Positions 26,648 through 35,608 of a stretch of DNA of 64,000 bases are shown piece after piece. A model generated the notes under the pieces. The model made no database searches. It had not been told where the DNA came from and saw only the letters and a program-made list of their open reading frames with translations. Position numbers and translations under genes: made by a program. Origin of the DNA: Akkermansia muciniphila (lineage in GTDB: Bacteria; Verrucomicrobiota; Verrucomicrobiia; Verrucomicrobiales; Akkermansiaceae); assembly GCF_002884975.1 (NCBI RefSeq), contig NZ_PJKB01000001.1, forward strand, positions 558,001-622,000, read 5' to 3'. Positions within the stretch are counted from its first letter, which is position 1, and each line of letters starts with the position of its first letter.

Positions 26648-27076
26648 ATGCAGTTTTACCGCAAGAAAGCAAGAACCATGGGGGTGCCGATTGTCCCCAT
26701 GATTGACATTTTAACCATTCTGCTCATCTTTTTCATTGTCCATACCCAGTGGAAAAAGCCGCAGTCCCTGCTGAAGATAGACGTTCCGGGCGCGGAGTTC
26801 ATGGAAGGGGCTCCTTCCGCGGAACAGCGCGCCGTTCTGGCCGTGACGGGGGAATCCTCCATTTCCCTGAATGGGAACCTGGTGGAGATGAAGGAGCTGG
26901 CAGCCGCCCTGGAAGCCCTGAAGAAGGAAAATCCTGAGGTCAAGCTGCAGCTTGACGTGGATAAGAAGGCGGAGTTTGGTGTCATTGTAGGCATTTGGGA
27001 TGCGCTGACATCTGTGGGTATTGACGCAGGGGATGTTCCTGCCAGAATAGAAATCAACAAGTCCGGCGCCCGGTAA
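26648..27076 (+). CDS. exbD: ExbD/TolR biopolymer transport protein
   Basis: 142 residues. One N-terminal membrane helix contains the essential aspartate D20 in VPMIDILTILLIFFIV, and the periplasmic domain ends VPARIEINKSGAR. It is of normal size. It couples proton flow through ExbB to the TonB-like protein encoded two genes upstream. Confidence 0.92.
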   Translation: MQFYRKKARTMGVPIVPMIDILTILLIFFIVHTQWKKPQSLLKIDVPGAEFMEGAPSAEQRAVLAVTGESSISLNGNLVEMKELAAALEALKKENPEVKLQLDVDKKAEFGVIVGIWDALTSVGIDAGDVPARIEINKSGAR

Positions 27077-27107
27077 ACGCCTTAACACATAACACTTCTC
27101 CCTCCCG

Positions 27108-27656
27108 ATGTTGTTGGAAATCGCACAGTATGGAAGTCCGGTATTGAAAGAAAAATGCCGTCCCGTGGAACATTTTGACGAAGGCCTGAAAGCTCTGGCG
27201 GAAAACATGCTGGAAACCATGTACGCCGCGGAAGGAATCGGCCTGGCGGCTCCGCAGGTGAGCATTCCCGTTCAACTGGTGGTGATTGACATTCCCCAGG
27301 AGGAAGAATCCGTGACGTGGCTGAAAGTGAACGGGGAAGACAAGGAGTTGTCCGACATCATGCCCCTGATGTTCGCCAATCCCGTTCTGGAGCCTTACGG
27401 TCCCATGCACCCTTTCCATGAAGGCTGCCTGAGCGTGCTCAAGATACGCGCCTCCGTCGTGCGACCGGATTTTGTCAAAGCTACGGTGCTTCTGATAGAT
27501 GGCAGGGAAGTGACGATTGACTGCAACGGGCTGCTGGCAAGGTGCCTGCAGCACGAATGCGACCATTTGAACGGCATCCTGTTTGTGGAGCGCGTTTCTT
27601 CCGCCCAGAAGATCACCCTGCGCAATAAATTGAAGCGCCTGGCAACCGGGTATTGA
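27108..27656 (+). CDS. def: Peptide deformylase
   Basis: 182 residues. All three metal motifs are intact: GIGLAAPQ (43-50), EGCLS with metal ligand C107, and HECDH (H149, E150, H153). It removes the formyl group from nascent proteins. It has an insert of about 15 residues (QEEESVTWLKVNGEDKELSD, 64-83 region) before the second motif, as in many type I enzymes outside the proteobacteria. It lies 31 bases after exbD on the same strand and may share its transcript, which is an unusual partner for def. Confidence 0.95.
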   Translation: MLLEIAQYGSPVLKEKCRPVEHFDEGLKALAENMLETMYAAEGIGLAAPQVSIPVQLVVIDIPQEEESVTWLKVNGEDKELSDIMPLMFANPVLEPYGPMHPFHEGCLSVLKIRASVVRPDFVKATVLLIDGREVTIDCNGLLARCLQHECDHLNGILFVERVSSAQKITLRNKLKRLATGY

Positions 27657-28017
27657 CGGGTTTCCCGGATGGGGCCGCCTGTTTGGCAAAAAGTCCCGCC
27701 GTCAGGGGAAATCACTTTTGAGTTGCCACGATAAAGCGCGGGTTTAACTGGTCTGTTGCACCCTGAGGTATAACGGTCTGTGAAATTTCTGGACTGGGTT
27801 TCTTTCTGCACGTGCCTGAATCCTTCTCCATGAACTTTATTTCACTCCGCATCTGCTCAGGGAGCCAGATTGGGGTGCGCAGAAAATCTTGATCTCTTTT
27901 TCTTCAAACAGAGTGATGATTTCCCGTGGTCCCGTTATTCATATCCGGCATGGTTTCCTGCGGTGCAGAGGAGGGAGGAGTGTCGCCTCTTTCTCCAGCC
28001 AATGATTAGGCCGGTCA
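27657..28017. other. Intergenic region between convergent def and sdpI
   Basis: About 360 bases with no supported gene. Short frames here lack ribosome-binding sites or family features. No convincing terminator hairpin was found for either converging gene. Confidence 0.5.
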
Positions 28018-28812
28018 TCAACAAACGCCGCTGTCAGATGAAGATGGAGGTTCCGTCCTGTTCCTGCGGGGCTTCCAAAGAAGTATGATCAATGCCTGAA
28101 GCAGAAGGGAGGCCATGTTAAAAATGAAGATTGCAGGAAAGGAGCCGGGCAGGAGAAGCGTCACAAGGATGTTGAACAGGCTTCCGCAGAATAGAAGCCT
28201 GCCGCCCAGGCGCTGAACACTTACCCATGCTCCATCACTACTGAAGGCGTAAGGGGTGCGTATTCCGAACCATTTGTTGGGAGTTATCTTGGGACAAACG
28301 TTGGCCAGGAGCAGAAGAAATATGTTCATACTTATGAAGATGACTTTGGCCGTGTCTCCCAGGCTGACCGTATTTGTCAGGCTTGTCTTTTGAATGGCCA
28401 GGCAAAGATAGGAAAACAGTCCGACCAGGAAGAATTCCGCGTACGTGGCTATCCTCGCACCAATCTGCCTGTTATTTTCATTCCTGCTGAAATGAATGGG
28501 CAAAAGGATGATCAGACGGAGAATCTTCCCGATGAGGAAGCCGAGGATTCCCAGGCCAATGAGTCCCAGAAGGGCGTCCATGCCGTCCTTGTCCTCAAAA
28601 CGGGTGGGAATGCCGTATTCATTGAAATGGACGGCGACGCGGGCGGGCAGCCGTGACGATACGGCTGCATAGTAAGTCAGCATGGGAAACAGGGCTATGA
28701 CAAGTTCGTTGAAAATTGGCCCGATCCACCAGGATGGGGAAGATTGAGCAGAGGGCGAGGCTGGCTGCATGGCGTTTAATGATTGGGCTGGGTTCCGATG
28801 ATTTTGTTCCAT
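28018..28812 (-). CDS. sdpI: SdpI-family membrane protein
   Basis: 264 residues with six likely membrane segments: about 37-52, 83-103, 121-142, 156-176, 205-224 and 226-247. It has the DUF1648 region VAVHFNEYGIPTRFEDKD and, later, the SdpI signature NKWFGIRTPYAFSSDGAWVSVQRLGGR (in part). SdpI confers immunity to the SdpC toxin in Bacillus and senses it by sequestering SdpR. Its start overlaps the 3' end of the sdpR-like gene by 37 bases. No recognisable sdpC gene is present. A start at the second ATG (28770) is also possible. Confidence 0.82.
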   Translation of the reverse strand: MEQNHRNPAQSLNAMQPASPSAQSSPSWWIGPIFNELVIALFPMLTYYAAVSSRLPARVAVHFNEYGIPTRFEDKDGMDALLGLIGLGILGFLIGKILRLIILLPIHFSRNENNRQIGARIATYAEFFLVGLFSYLCLAIQKTSLTNTVSLGDTAKVIFISMNIFLLLLANVCPKITPNKWFGIRTPYAFSSDGAWVSVQRLGGRLLFCGSLFNILVTLLLPGSFPAIFIFNMASLLLQALIILLWKPRRNRTEPPSSSDSGVC

Positions 28813-29105
28813 TTTCCGGAGGATGTTTCGCGGGCCGCCTTGAAATTGCCTATCCAGACCAGTATTTCTTGGAGAACGCTCAGGTTGACATCGTAAAAGA
28901 TGAATTTGCCTTCCCTGTGGTCGCGGACGAGGTCGGCTTCTTTTAAAACAGACAGGTGGCGGGAGATAGCGGCTCCGGTAATACTGAAATGTTCCGCGAT
29001 TTCTCCGGCCGGCATGGCGCCGTTTTTAAGTATTTCCAGAATTTCACGGCGCGTGGGGTCAGCCAGGGCTCTGAGCGTAGGTTGCAGGGAAGAGGGATTA
29101 TTCAT
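28776..29105 (-). CDS. sdpR: ArsR/SdpR-family transcriptional repressor
   Basis: 109 residues, a compact winged-helix repressor: LRALADPTRREILEILKNG, then the recognition helix GAAISRHLSVLKEADLV and the wing REGKFIFYDVN. No metal-binding cysteines are present, consistent with the SdpR branch rather than ArsR metal sensors. It overlaps sdpI. A perfect palindrome 3 bases upstream of its start codon is its likely operator, so it probably represses its own operon. Confidence 0.88.
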   Translation of the reverse strand: MNNPSSLQPTLRALADPTRREILEILKNGAMPAGEIAEHFSITGAAISRHLSVLKEADLVRDHREGKFIFYDVNLSVLQEILVWIGNFKAARETSSGKWNKIIGTQPNH

Positions 29106-29108
29106 TTT

Positions 29109-29160
29109 ACATTTAACTTTAATGTTAAATGTTTCTAATATGGATTCCCGGCGAGGTCAA
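29109..29160 (-). promoter_or_regulatory. Promoter and palindromic operator of sdpRI
   Basis: A perfect inverted repeat (acatttaac at 29109-29117, gttaaatgt at 29124-29132, 6-base spacer) lies just upstream of the sdpR start. On the minus strand TTGACC (29155-29160), a 17-base spacer and TAGAAA (29132-29137) make a promoter whose start would fall inside the palindrome. A plus-strand TTAACT (29113-29118)/TAATAT (29136-29141) pair also overlaps it. Repressor bound here would cover both. Confidence 0.65.
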
Positions 29161-29165
29161 CAAAA

Positions 29166-29282
29166 ATGAAGAGAAGGAACGAACGGGAACGCTTGTTTAC
29201 CACGTTACTGCGTGTCGTGATAGCCCCTCTGATGGGATCATTCCTGAAACCGGACTGCCGACGGATTCCAAGGATAAAATAG
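29166..29282 (+). CDS. Possible 38-residue cationic peptide divergent from sdpR
   Basis: A short frame with ATG at 29166 and TAG at 29280-29282. A GAGG (29153-29156) sits 9 bases before the start. It encodes a basic N-terminus (MKRRNERER), a hydrophobic centre (LFTTLLRVVIAPLMGSFL) and a basic end (RRIPRIK), with 11 Lys/Arg against 3 acidic residues. No homology is recognised and chance frames of this length are common. Its position across the sdpR operator is the only reason for attention. From here to 29426 nothing else was seen. Confidence 0.25.
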   Translation: MKRRNERERLFTTLLRVVIAPLMGSFLKPDCRRIPRIK

Positions 29283-29426
29283 TCTAAAACTTTCCCGCGC
29301 CGCAAACCTTTGCAGCAAACTGAATCATTGTACGGATGGAGAACGTACGTTGTGGGGAGGAGCGTTCGCTGACGCTTTCAGTTTCAGGCCGAATGCTGCA
29401 AATGCCCGCTGCGTTCCAAGGGGAGC

Positions 29427-30608
29427 TTAGGAGACTGCCGCAGGGACCGGAGCGTTCTGTGATTCCCTTTTAACGCGGATTTGAAGGTCCGCCAGAGCGT
29501 TCATGTAGTAAATGTACGCGTCAAAGGCGGAGGCATACGGGGTGAAGGAGTTTTCCTTCTGCATGTAATGGAAGTGGTCCGCACTCTGGAGCTTGCGCCA
29601 GACGTGGGTGAGGTCCTTGTCATTGGCCGCCTTCACCGGTTTTTCCAGCCGGTAGATTTTGCGGATGGCTTCATCCTGCATGACGTTGCCGTTCCAGTGG
29701 GACATGGTTCCGAAGGTGGAGCAGGTCATTTCCTGGGTGCATTCACAGACGGAGACGGGCTTGATTTCCTGCACTACTTCGGACGGGGTCATGAACCGGT
29801 TGCCCGCGTCCAGGCAGGCGAGAATCATGGTGCGCCAGAATTCAAAGACGCCCGTAGCGTCGGACTGGCGTTCGCCCAGCGTTTCATAGTCCATGGACAG
29901 GGTGGTGACGCTGCCCTGCTGGTGCGTCAGCCAGTCTGCGAAGGTGGTGGGGGAAAGCGGGTATTCCGGCCATTCCGGATCAGTCCGCATGATGGCCAGG
30001 TCATTGGAGAGTTCCCGGTTGCGGAAGATGGTAGTGGTGTTGTACACCCACGGAGCCAGAAATACTTCATTGCTGGTGAATCCCTTGAGCATGGCAGGGT
30101 TGCCGTCCGCCATGATTCCTTTGAATCCGAGCGTTTCCGCCTGCGCCGCAATGGCGTTGGAGTACAGCATCCCGGTGTTCATCAGCACGTCTGATTCCTG
30201 GCGGAAAAGTTTTTTGAGAAGTTCCCGGTGTTCTTCAATCTGTTCCGCGAATTCCTGGGGGGAATAGACGGAGGCCAGGGAGTTGTAGTACGGCATCACC
30301 AGAAAGTCCACGCAGCCGGTTTCCGCCAGTTCCTTGAAGGCGGCGATGAGGTCCGGCCTGTGGTACAGGGCCTGTTCCAGAATGACGCCGCTGAGGGCCA
30401 GCCCGAAACGGAATTTGCCCTCCGTCAGTTCAATGAGCTGCTTCATCAGCCGGGTGGCCGGGAAATAGCAGCGTTCCGCCACTGTGCTGAGCACGCGGGC
30501 ATTCAGATCGTCATCTTCATAAAAGGCGTGTTCTCCAATTTTGAAGAAATCGTAATGAATCAGCCGGTTGGGCTGGTGTGCCACGAAAGTGAGGGAAATA
30601 TTGCTCAT
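29427..30608 (-). CDS. Glycoside hydrolase family 57 protein, putative nucleophile missing
   Basis: 393 residues. GH57 features are HQP at 11-13, the acid/base aspartate D240 in MDYETLGE, and the FRNRELSNDLA segment. Related alpha-amylase-type GH57 proteins, as I recall them, have an NTEL motif whose glutamate acts as nucleophile. Here the matching place reads NTGML (G146, codon GGG). It may therefore be inactive, carry the nucleophile elsewhere, or act as a binding partner. It is followed on the same strand, upstream in transcription, by a glycogen synthase gene 52 bases away, so an alpha-glucan role is likely. Confidence 0.8.
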   Translation of the reverse strand: MSNISLTFVAHQPNRLIHYDFFKIGEHAFYEDDDLNARVLSTVAERCYFPATRLMKQLIELTEGKFRFGLALSGVILEQALYHRPDLIAAFKELAETGCVDFLVMPYYNSLASVYSPQEFAEQIEEHRELLKKLFRQESDVLMNTGMLYSNAIAAQAETLGFKGIMADGNPAMLKGFTSNEVFLAPWVYNTTTIFRNRELSNDLAIMRTDPEWPEYPLSPTTFADWLTHQQGSVTTLSMDYETLGERQSDATGVFEFWRTMILACLDAGNRFMTPSEVVQEIKPVSVCECTQEMTCSTFGTMSHWNGNVMQDEAIRKIYRLEKPVKAANDKDLTHVWRKLQSADHFHYMQKENSFTPYASAFDAYIYYMNALADLQIRVKRESQNAPVPAAVS

Positions 30609-30660
30609 TGGAAGGGGGGAGAGGGCTGTGAGTTATCGTGTGGGTTGAAAGGGGAAGTTT

Positions 30661-31959
30661 TCAGCGGTTCAGCACGTGTTCATAAACCCGGATGACCTTG
30701 TCCGCGGCGGCGTCCCAGGTGGAAGCCTTGATGTCTTCCGTGCTCTGTTCCACCACTTTCCGGTACAGCTCCTCATCCGTGCAGAGGTGCACGATGTGTT
30801 CCGCCATCTTGTTGACGTCCCAGAAGTCCGCTTTCAGGGCTCCTTTCATGACTTCCGCCACGCCGGATTGTTTGGAGATGACGGCGGGTATGTTGAACTG
30901 GGCCGCTTCCAGGGCGGAAAGGCCGAAGGGTTCCGAGACGGACGGCATGCAGTAGATGTCCGTGATGGAGAGCAGGTCATTGACCTTGTCCTTGTTCAGG
31001 AATCCGGTGAAGTGGAATTTATCTCCCACCCCCTTGAATGCGCCGGATTCAATCAGCTGGCGGAGTTTTTCCCCGGTACCGGCCATGACGAAGCGTACGT
31101 CGTCCGTCTGTTCCAGCACCTTGGCGGCGATTTGCAGGAAGAAGCCCGGGCCTTTCTGGGCCGTGAGGCGCCCCAGGAAGAGCACGAGCTTTTCCGGGAA
31201 TTTTTTCTTTCCCTTGAACACCTTGACGGGATCCGCTCCGTTGTGGATGGGGAAAATCTTGTGGGGGTCAATGGCATAGTGCCCGCTGGCGATCGTGCCC
31301 GTGTATTTGCTGACCGGAATGACGGCGTCCGCCTGTTCCATGCCGAATTTTTCAATGTCGTAAATCCAGCCCCGGGCGTCCGCCCCGGCGCGGTCAAACT
31401 GGGAGGCGTGCAGATGAACCACCAGGGGCTTGCCCGTGGCTTTTTTCACTTCCACCCCGGCCAGGTAGGTCATCCAGTCATGGGCATGGATGATGTCAAA
31501 ATCCTGCTGCATGGCCACTTTCACCGCTATTTTGGAGAACTGGATGACTTTCAGGGCCAGGTCTCCGGCATAGAGGTCTTCCTTGTTCTTGAACAGCTGG
31601 AGGTCAGCTTCATGCGTCCTGGAGAAGGTGATGCGGCCTTCCTTGGTGAACTGCACGGTGCCGGATTCCCCTTCCACCGTGGTGTAGGGGTCCAGTTCAA
31701 TCGGGGCATGCTCCACCAGGGCGAAGCTGTCATAGGAATATTTCTGGTCCACCTGCTCCACTTCCCGGTAGGAGACATTGTTGAGGCCAGTGAGCTGGAA
31801 CCCGTCGAAAAGGGCGGAGGGATCGGCTTTGGGAACGATCACCCTTAAATTCACTTTTTTTGCCAGCGCCTTGGAAAGGCCAAGGCAGGCAATGCCCAGC
31901 CCCCCGTTAACCAGGGGTGGGAATTCCCATCCTAATGTAAGAACTCGGATTGTGCTCAT
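30661..31959 (-). CDS. Glycogen synthase-type glycosyltransferase (GT-B fold, GT4/GT5)
   Basis: 432 residues from ATG 31959. The N-terminal domain opens VLTLGWEFPPLVNGGLG, the acceptor/donor loop of starch and glycogen synthases. The C-terminal domain has HNGADP and VLFLGRLTAQKGPGF, then the nucleotide-sugar E-x7-E motif SEPFGLSALEAAQ. It would extend alpha-1,4-glucan from a nucleotide-glucose. With the GH57 gene it forms a two-gene operon, an arrangement seen in other gut bacteria that store glycogen. Confidence 0.85.
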   Translation of the reverse strand: MSTIRVLTLGWEFPPLVNGGLGIACLGLSKALAKKVNLRVIVPKADPSALFDGFQLTGLNNVSYREVEQVDQKYSYDSFALVEHAPIELDPYTTVEGESGTVQFTKEGRITFSRTHEADLQLFKNKEDLYAGDLALKVIQFSKIAVKVAMQQDFDIIHAHDWMTYLAGVEVKKATGKPLVVHLHASQFDRAGADARGWIYDIEKFGMEQADAVIPVSKYTGTIASGHYAIDPHKIFPIHNGADPVKVFKGKKKFPEKLVLFLGRLTAQKGPGFFLQIAAKVLEQTDDVRFVMAGTGEKLRQLIESGAFKGVGDKFHFTGFLNKDKVNDLLSITDIYCMPSVSEPFGLSALEAAQFNIPAVISKQSGVAEVMKGALKADFWDVNKMAEHIVHLCTDEELYRKVVEQSTEDIKASTWDAAADKVIRVYEHVLNR

Positions 31960-32178
31960 TGGTTGATGTGGGTTGTTGGTGTCGGGAAGGATGCGGCGCC
32001 ATGCCGTATTGTACACCAAGGCAATAAAACCAGATTTTTCATGTGCGGTCTAGAGTAATATTAGTAATTTTGTCTTAATAATGAAAAGAAAAGCGGTGGT
32101 TTAGTTCAATCTTGCGTTCGTCATAAAATTGATTTAATCTGAATCGAACGCTCTGGTACTTTCTTCTGTTTGGCTTCA

Positions 32179-34575
32179 ATGCGCTCCTTTTCCAACATCC
32201 CTGAAAAGCGGAAAACGCCCCCTCTCCGGGGGCGGCTCGTTAAATGGGAGTATACGAATGCCGTTTCTAAAATAACTCTCAGCGTGTGCATTGCGGACGC
32301 CGGAATTGTCCGCGTGACGTATTTCACCGGACCGGTGCCCGAAGACGAGCCCAGTTATGCCGTGAGTCCCGCGTATGAGGCCCCGGGAGCGGAAATCCGG
32401 GAGCATGACGAAGCGGGAGTGCATGTCATTGAAACATCCCTGTTGCGGATACGCATCCGCACGGAGGAGCAAAAGGTGGATTTTTACGATATTGTCACGG
32501 ATGAGCCCCTGCTGGCGGATGAAGGCGGCTTTGGCCGGGAGTCCAAGGACTGGACGGGGGACGCCCGCGTGTGGATACGGAAAAAACTCCAGGAAACGGA
32601 GCACTTCTTCGGCCTGGGGGACAAGCCCTGCGCCCTGAACCTCCGGGGCAAGTATTTTTCCATGTGGGGGGCGGACCATTATGATTTCCATGAGGAGTCA
32701 GACCCCCTGTACAAGAGCATCCCGTTCTTCCTGAGCCTCCGGGACGGGAAAGCGTACGGCCTGCTTTTTGACAATACCTGCCGCTCCTACTTCGACTTCG
32801 GCGCTACGGATGAAAAGGTGCTGACCTTCGGTTCGTTTGGGGGCCTGATGAATTATTATTTCATTTACGACCGCCGCCCGCTGGACATCGTGGCCGCCTA
32901 CACCCGCCTTACCGGCACGCCGGAACTGCCGCCGCTGTGGGCGCTGGGCTACCACCAGTCCAAATGGAGCTATTACCCTGACAAGGCGGTGTACAACCTG
33001 GTGGAGCGTTTCCGGGACCTGGGCATTCCGTGTGACGCCGTCCATCTGGACCACCATTACATGGAGAAGAAGGAGGGGTTCACGTGGGACAAGTATAATT
33101 TTCCGGATGCGGCGGGCATGGTCCGCTCCCTGGAGGAGGACGGGGTGAAGACGGTCCTGATCGTGAATCCCGGCGTGAAGATCAATCCGGCCAGCCCGGT
33201 CTGGGCGGAGGGCCTGGAACGTAATTATTTCTGCCGCCGGGCGGAAGGCAGCCTTTTATCGGAGGAAGTCTGGCCCGGACTCTGCAATTTCCCGGATTTC
33301 ACGGCTCCTGCCGTCCGGAGCTGGTGGGCGGACCTGTTCCGGCATGACCTCCGGGAGGTAGGCGTGCGCGGACTATGGAACGACATGAACGAACCGGTCA
33401 TTTTTCCGGACCGCACGTTCCCGATGGATACGCGGCATGAATATGACGGCATGCCCTGTTCCCATGAAAAGGCCCATAACATTTACGGGCAGTGCATGGC
33501 GGAAGCCTCCTGGCTGGGCATGAAACGCCACGCGCCGGACAGGCGCCCCTTCCTGCTGTCCCGCTCCGGTTTTGCCGGGCTCCAGCGGTTTGCCGCCACC
33601 TGGACGGGGGACAACCGTTCCAACTGGGAGCACTTGAAGCTGGCCAACTTCCAGTGCCAGCGGCTTGCCGCCTCCGGCATTTCCTTTGCGGGGGCGGATG
33701 CGGGGGGCTTCATGGGCCATCCCACCCCGGAGCTGTTCTGCCGCTGGATGCAGATGGCCGCGTTCCACGGCCTTTTCCGCAATCATTCCTCCGGGGAATT
33801 CGGCGGGCAGGAGCCCTGGGTGTTCGGCCAGGAGGTGACTGGATACGTGAAGGCCGCCATTGAAGGGCGGTACCGCCTTCTTCCCTATATCTATACCCAG
33901 TTCCGCCGTTATGCGGAAACGGGCATGCCCGTGCTGCGCTCCCTGGCGCTGCAATGCCATGAGAACCGGGATACCTACTGGCGCGGAGCGGAATATTTCT
34001 TTGGGGACCATTTGTACGTCGTCCCCATCCATGAGCCGCAGGAAGGAGGGCGTTTCCTGTATATCCCGGAAGGCGTCTGGTATTCCTACCACACGGACAG
34101 GCTGATGGAGGAGACCGGAAAGGACGTGTGGGTGAAGTGCCCGCTTTCCTTCCTCCCCGTATACGTCCGCGGCGGGGCGGTAGTGCCTCACTGGCCCGTC
34201 CAGCAGCACGCGGGCGAGCTGCCGCGGCCTCCGCTGTCGCTGGACGTCTGGTGGGCTCCGGAGGCGGAAGCGACCTCCCACCTGTATGAAGACGCCGGGG
34301 ACGGCTACGGGTACAGGAACGGGGAATGCGCCATGCATGAGTTCCTGTACCGCGGCGGCTCAAGCTCCCTGGAACTGGGCTGGAAGTGCGTGGGGGACGC
34401 CTGCGCGTTCCATGAGTCCGCGGAAGTGGTCCTGCACGGCCTGCCGGCGGGGATTCCCGTCAGCGCATTGATGGATGGAGTCCCGTGCAGCGGCGTGGCC
34501 AGGGATGGCCGGGTATGGAGAATCCCGGTGAGGGCCAAATTTGAGACTCTTTCCGTGAGCTGGGCGGGGGAATAA
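32179..34575 (+). CDS. Glycoside hydrolase family 31 alpha-glucosidase
   Basis: 798 residues from ATG 32179; an in-frame TTG lies 9 bases upstream. Order: an N-terminal beta domain, then the (beta/alpha)8 barrel. The nucleophile is D402 in GLWNDMNEP and the acid/base is D478 in WTGDNRSNW. A C-terminal beta-sandwich completes it. The segment GADAGGFMGHPTPELFCRWMQ is also typical. No signal peptide, so it probably acts in the cytoplasm on alpha-linked glucosides or maltodextrins released by neighbouring enzymes. It is divergent from the glycogen synthase operon. Confidence 0.92.
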   Translation: MRSFSNIPEKRKTPPLRGRLVKWEYTNAVSKITLSVCIADAGIVRVTYFTGPVPEDEPSYAVSPAYEAPGAEIREHDEAGVHVIETSLLRIRIRTEEQKVDFYDIVTDEPLLADEGGFGRESKDWTGDARVWIRKKLQETEHFFGLGDKPCALNLRGKYFSMWGADHYDFHEESDPLYKSIPFFLSLRDGKAYGLLFDNTCRSYFDFGATDEKVLTFGSFGGLMNYYFIYDRRPLDIVAAYTRLTGTPELPPLWALGYHQSKWSYYPDKAVYNLVERFRDLGIPCDAVHLDHHYMEKKEGFTWDKYNFPDAAGMVRSLEEDGVKTVLIVNPGVKINPASPVWAEGLERNYFCRRAEGSLLSEEVWPGLCNFPDFTAPAVRSWWADLFRHDLREVGVRGLWNDMNEPVIFPDRTFPMDTRHEYDGMPCSHEKAHNIYGQCMAEASWLGMKRHAPDRRPFLLSRSGFAGLQRFAATWTGDNRSNWEHLKLANFQCQRLAASGISFAGADAGGFMGHPTPELFCRWMQMAAFHGLFRNHSSGEFGGQEPWVFGQEVTGYVKAAIEGRYRLLPYIYTQFRRYAETGMPVLRSLALQCHENRDTYWRGAEYFFGDHLYVVPIHEPQEGGRFLYIPEGVWYSYHTDRLMEETGKDVWVKCPLSFLPVYVRGGAVVPHWPVQQHAGELPRPPLSLDVWWAPEAEATSHLYEDAGDGYGYRNGECAMHEFLYRGGSSSLELGWKCVGDACAFHESAEVVLHGLPAGIPVSALMDGVPCSGVARDGRVWRIPVRAKFETLSVSWAGE

Positions 34576-34594
34576 TCCCTTCCGTGTATAGTGC

Positions 34595-35608
34595 TTACGG
34601 AAGCTGGAAACTGTGCCTGACGGTATCCCTCTTTAATTTCAGCTCCCGCCATTCATGCGTCAGGGTGGAGGAGGCCACGACTCCCCCTCCGGTGCATAGC
34701 GCCAGCCGCTGTCCCTGCCAGTACAGGGACCGGATACCCACCAGGCAGAAGAAGTCCCCGTCCTCCAGGAATCCGAAGGGGGCACCGAAATGGGCCGGGC
34801 AGCGCAGGCGTGAACGCCAGTCGTCCAGTTGGGCCAGCGTCTTTTCCGTGCGGGGCTGGGACCCCAGGGCCGGGGTGGGGTGCAGCAGCCGTATCCAGTG
34901 GTCCGGGGGCATGGGGGCGTCCGCTTCCAGGGTGAGGTGCGTGACGAAGTGAATCAGGGTATCCAGGTTCAGCACGCCGCGGGACGTTCTGGTGACGCTG
35001 CCGTAGGGGGACAGGCGGGAAAGGATGCTCCCTGCCACGATTTCATGCTCGCGGATTTCCTTGTCGTCATTGATGAACACCCCCTCGTCCTCGGGGCGCG
35101 CCGTTCCGGCCAGGGCCATGGTCGCCAGGCGGCGGCCCTGCTGGTGGAACAGGGTTTCCGGAGTGGCTCCGCAGAAGCCTTCCTGCTCCGTCCACCAGGC
35201 ATAGGGGTAATGAACCGTGGAACCGTTGACGGCCCGCAGGATGAGTTCCCGTGGAACGTGGGGAGCCTGCATTTCTCCGAACTGGGGCGTGGCGGGAACG
35301 CTTTTCACCAGCTGCCCGGAAGCGATTTGTTCAATGATTTCCGCAAAAACCTGGGCGTACGCGTCCGGTGACGGTTCCGCCCACCGGATTTCCGGAGCGG
35401 GGGGCAGGGCGCCTTCGGGTTCCGGAATGGAGTGGAGGGCGGTGGGTATCTTCCAGGGTTGCGGGTCGTCCAGCCGGAACGTGTTGACGTAAAAGGCGGG
35501 ACCGGATTCCGGGGGCGCGGCTGATTCCCGGAACGGCCCGGTTCCGAGAAGCAGTCCGCGGGAAGGGTGTCTGATCAGGGCTCCGGAAGTCAGCGTGCTT
35601 ATGTCCAT
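34595..35608 (-). CDS. menF: Isochorismate synthase (chorismate-binding enzyme)
   Basis: 337 residues, a chorismate-binding fold with the expected motifs: VKSVPATPQFG, GATPETLF, MALAGTARP, KEIREHEIVAGSIL and IRLLHPTPALGSQPR, then CTGGGVVASSTLTHEWREL (in part). It would convert chorismate to isochorismate, the first step to menaquinone. It could alternatively serve a siderophore pathway, but no such genes are nearby. It converges with the GH31 gene at a 19-base gap. A respiratory operon starts 320 bases away in the opposite direction, which makes a menaquinone role attractive. Confidence 0.85.
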   Translation of the reverse strand: MDISTLTSGALIRHPSRGLLLGTGPFRESAAPPESGPAFYVNTFRLDDPQPWKIPTALHSIPEPEGALPPAPEIRWAEPSPDAYAQVFAEIIEQIASGQLVKSVPATPQFGEMQAPHVPRELILRAVNGSTVHYPYAWWTEQEGFCGATPETLFHQQGRRLATMALAGTARPEDEGVFINDDKEIREHEIVAGSILSRLSPYGSVTRTSRGVLNLDTLIHFVTHLTLEADAPMPPDHWIRLLHPTPALGSQPRTEKTLAQLDDWRSRLRCPAHFGAPFGFLEDGDFFCLVGIRSLYWQGQRLALCTGGGVVASSTLTHEWRELKLKRDTVRHSFQLP

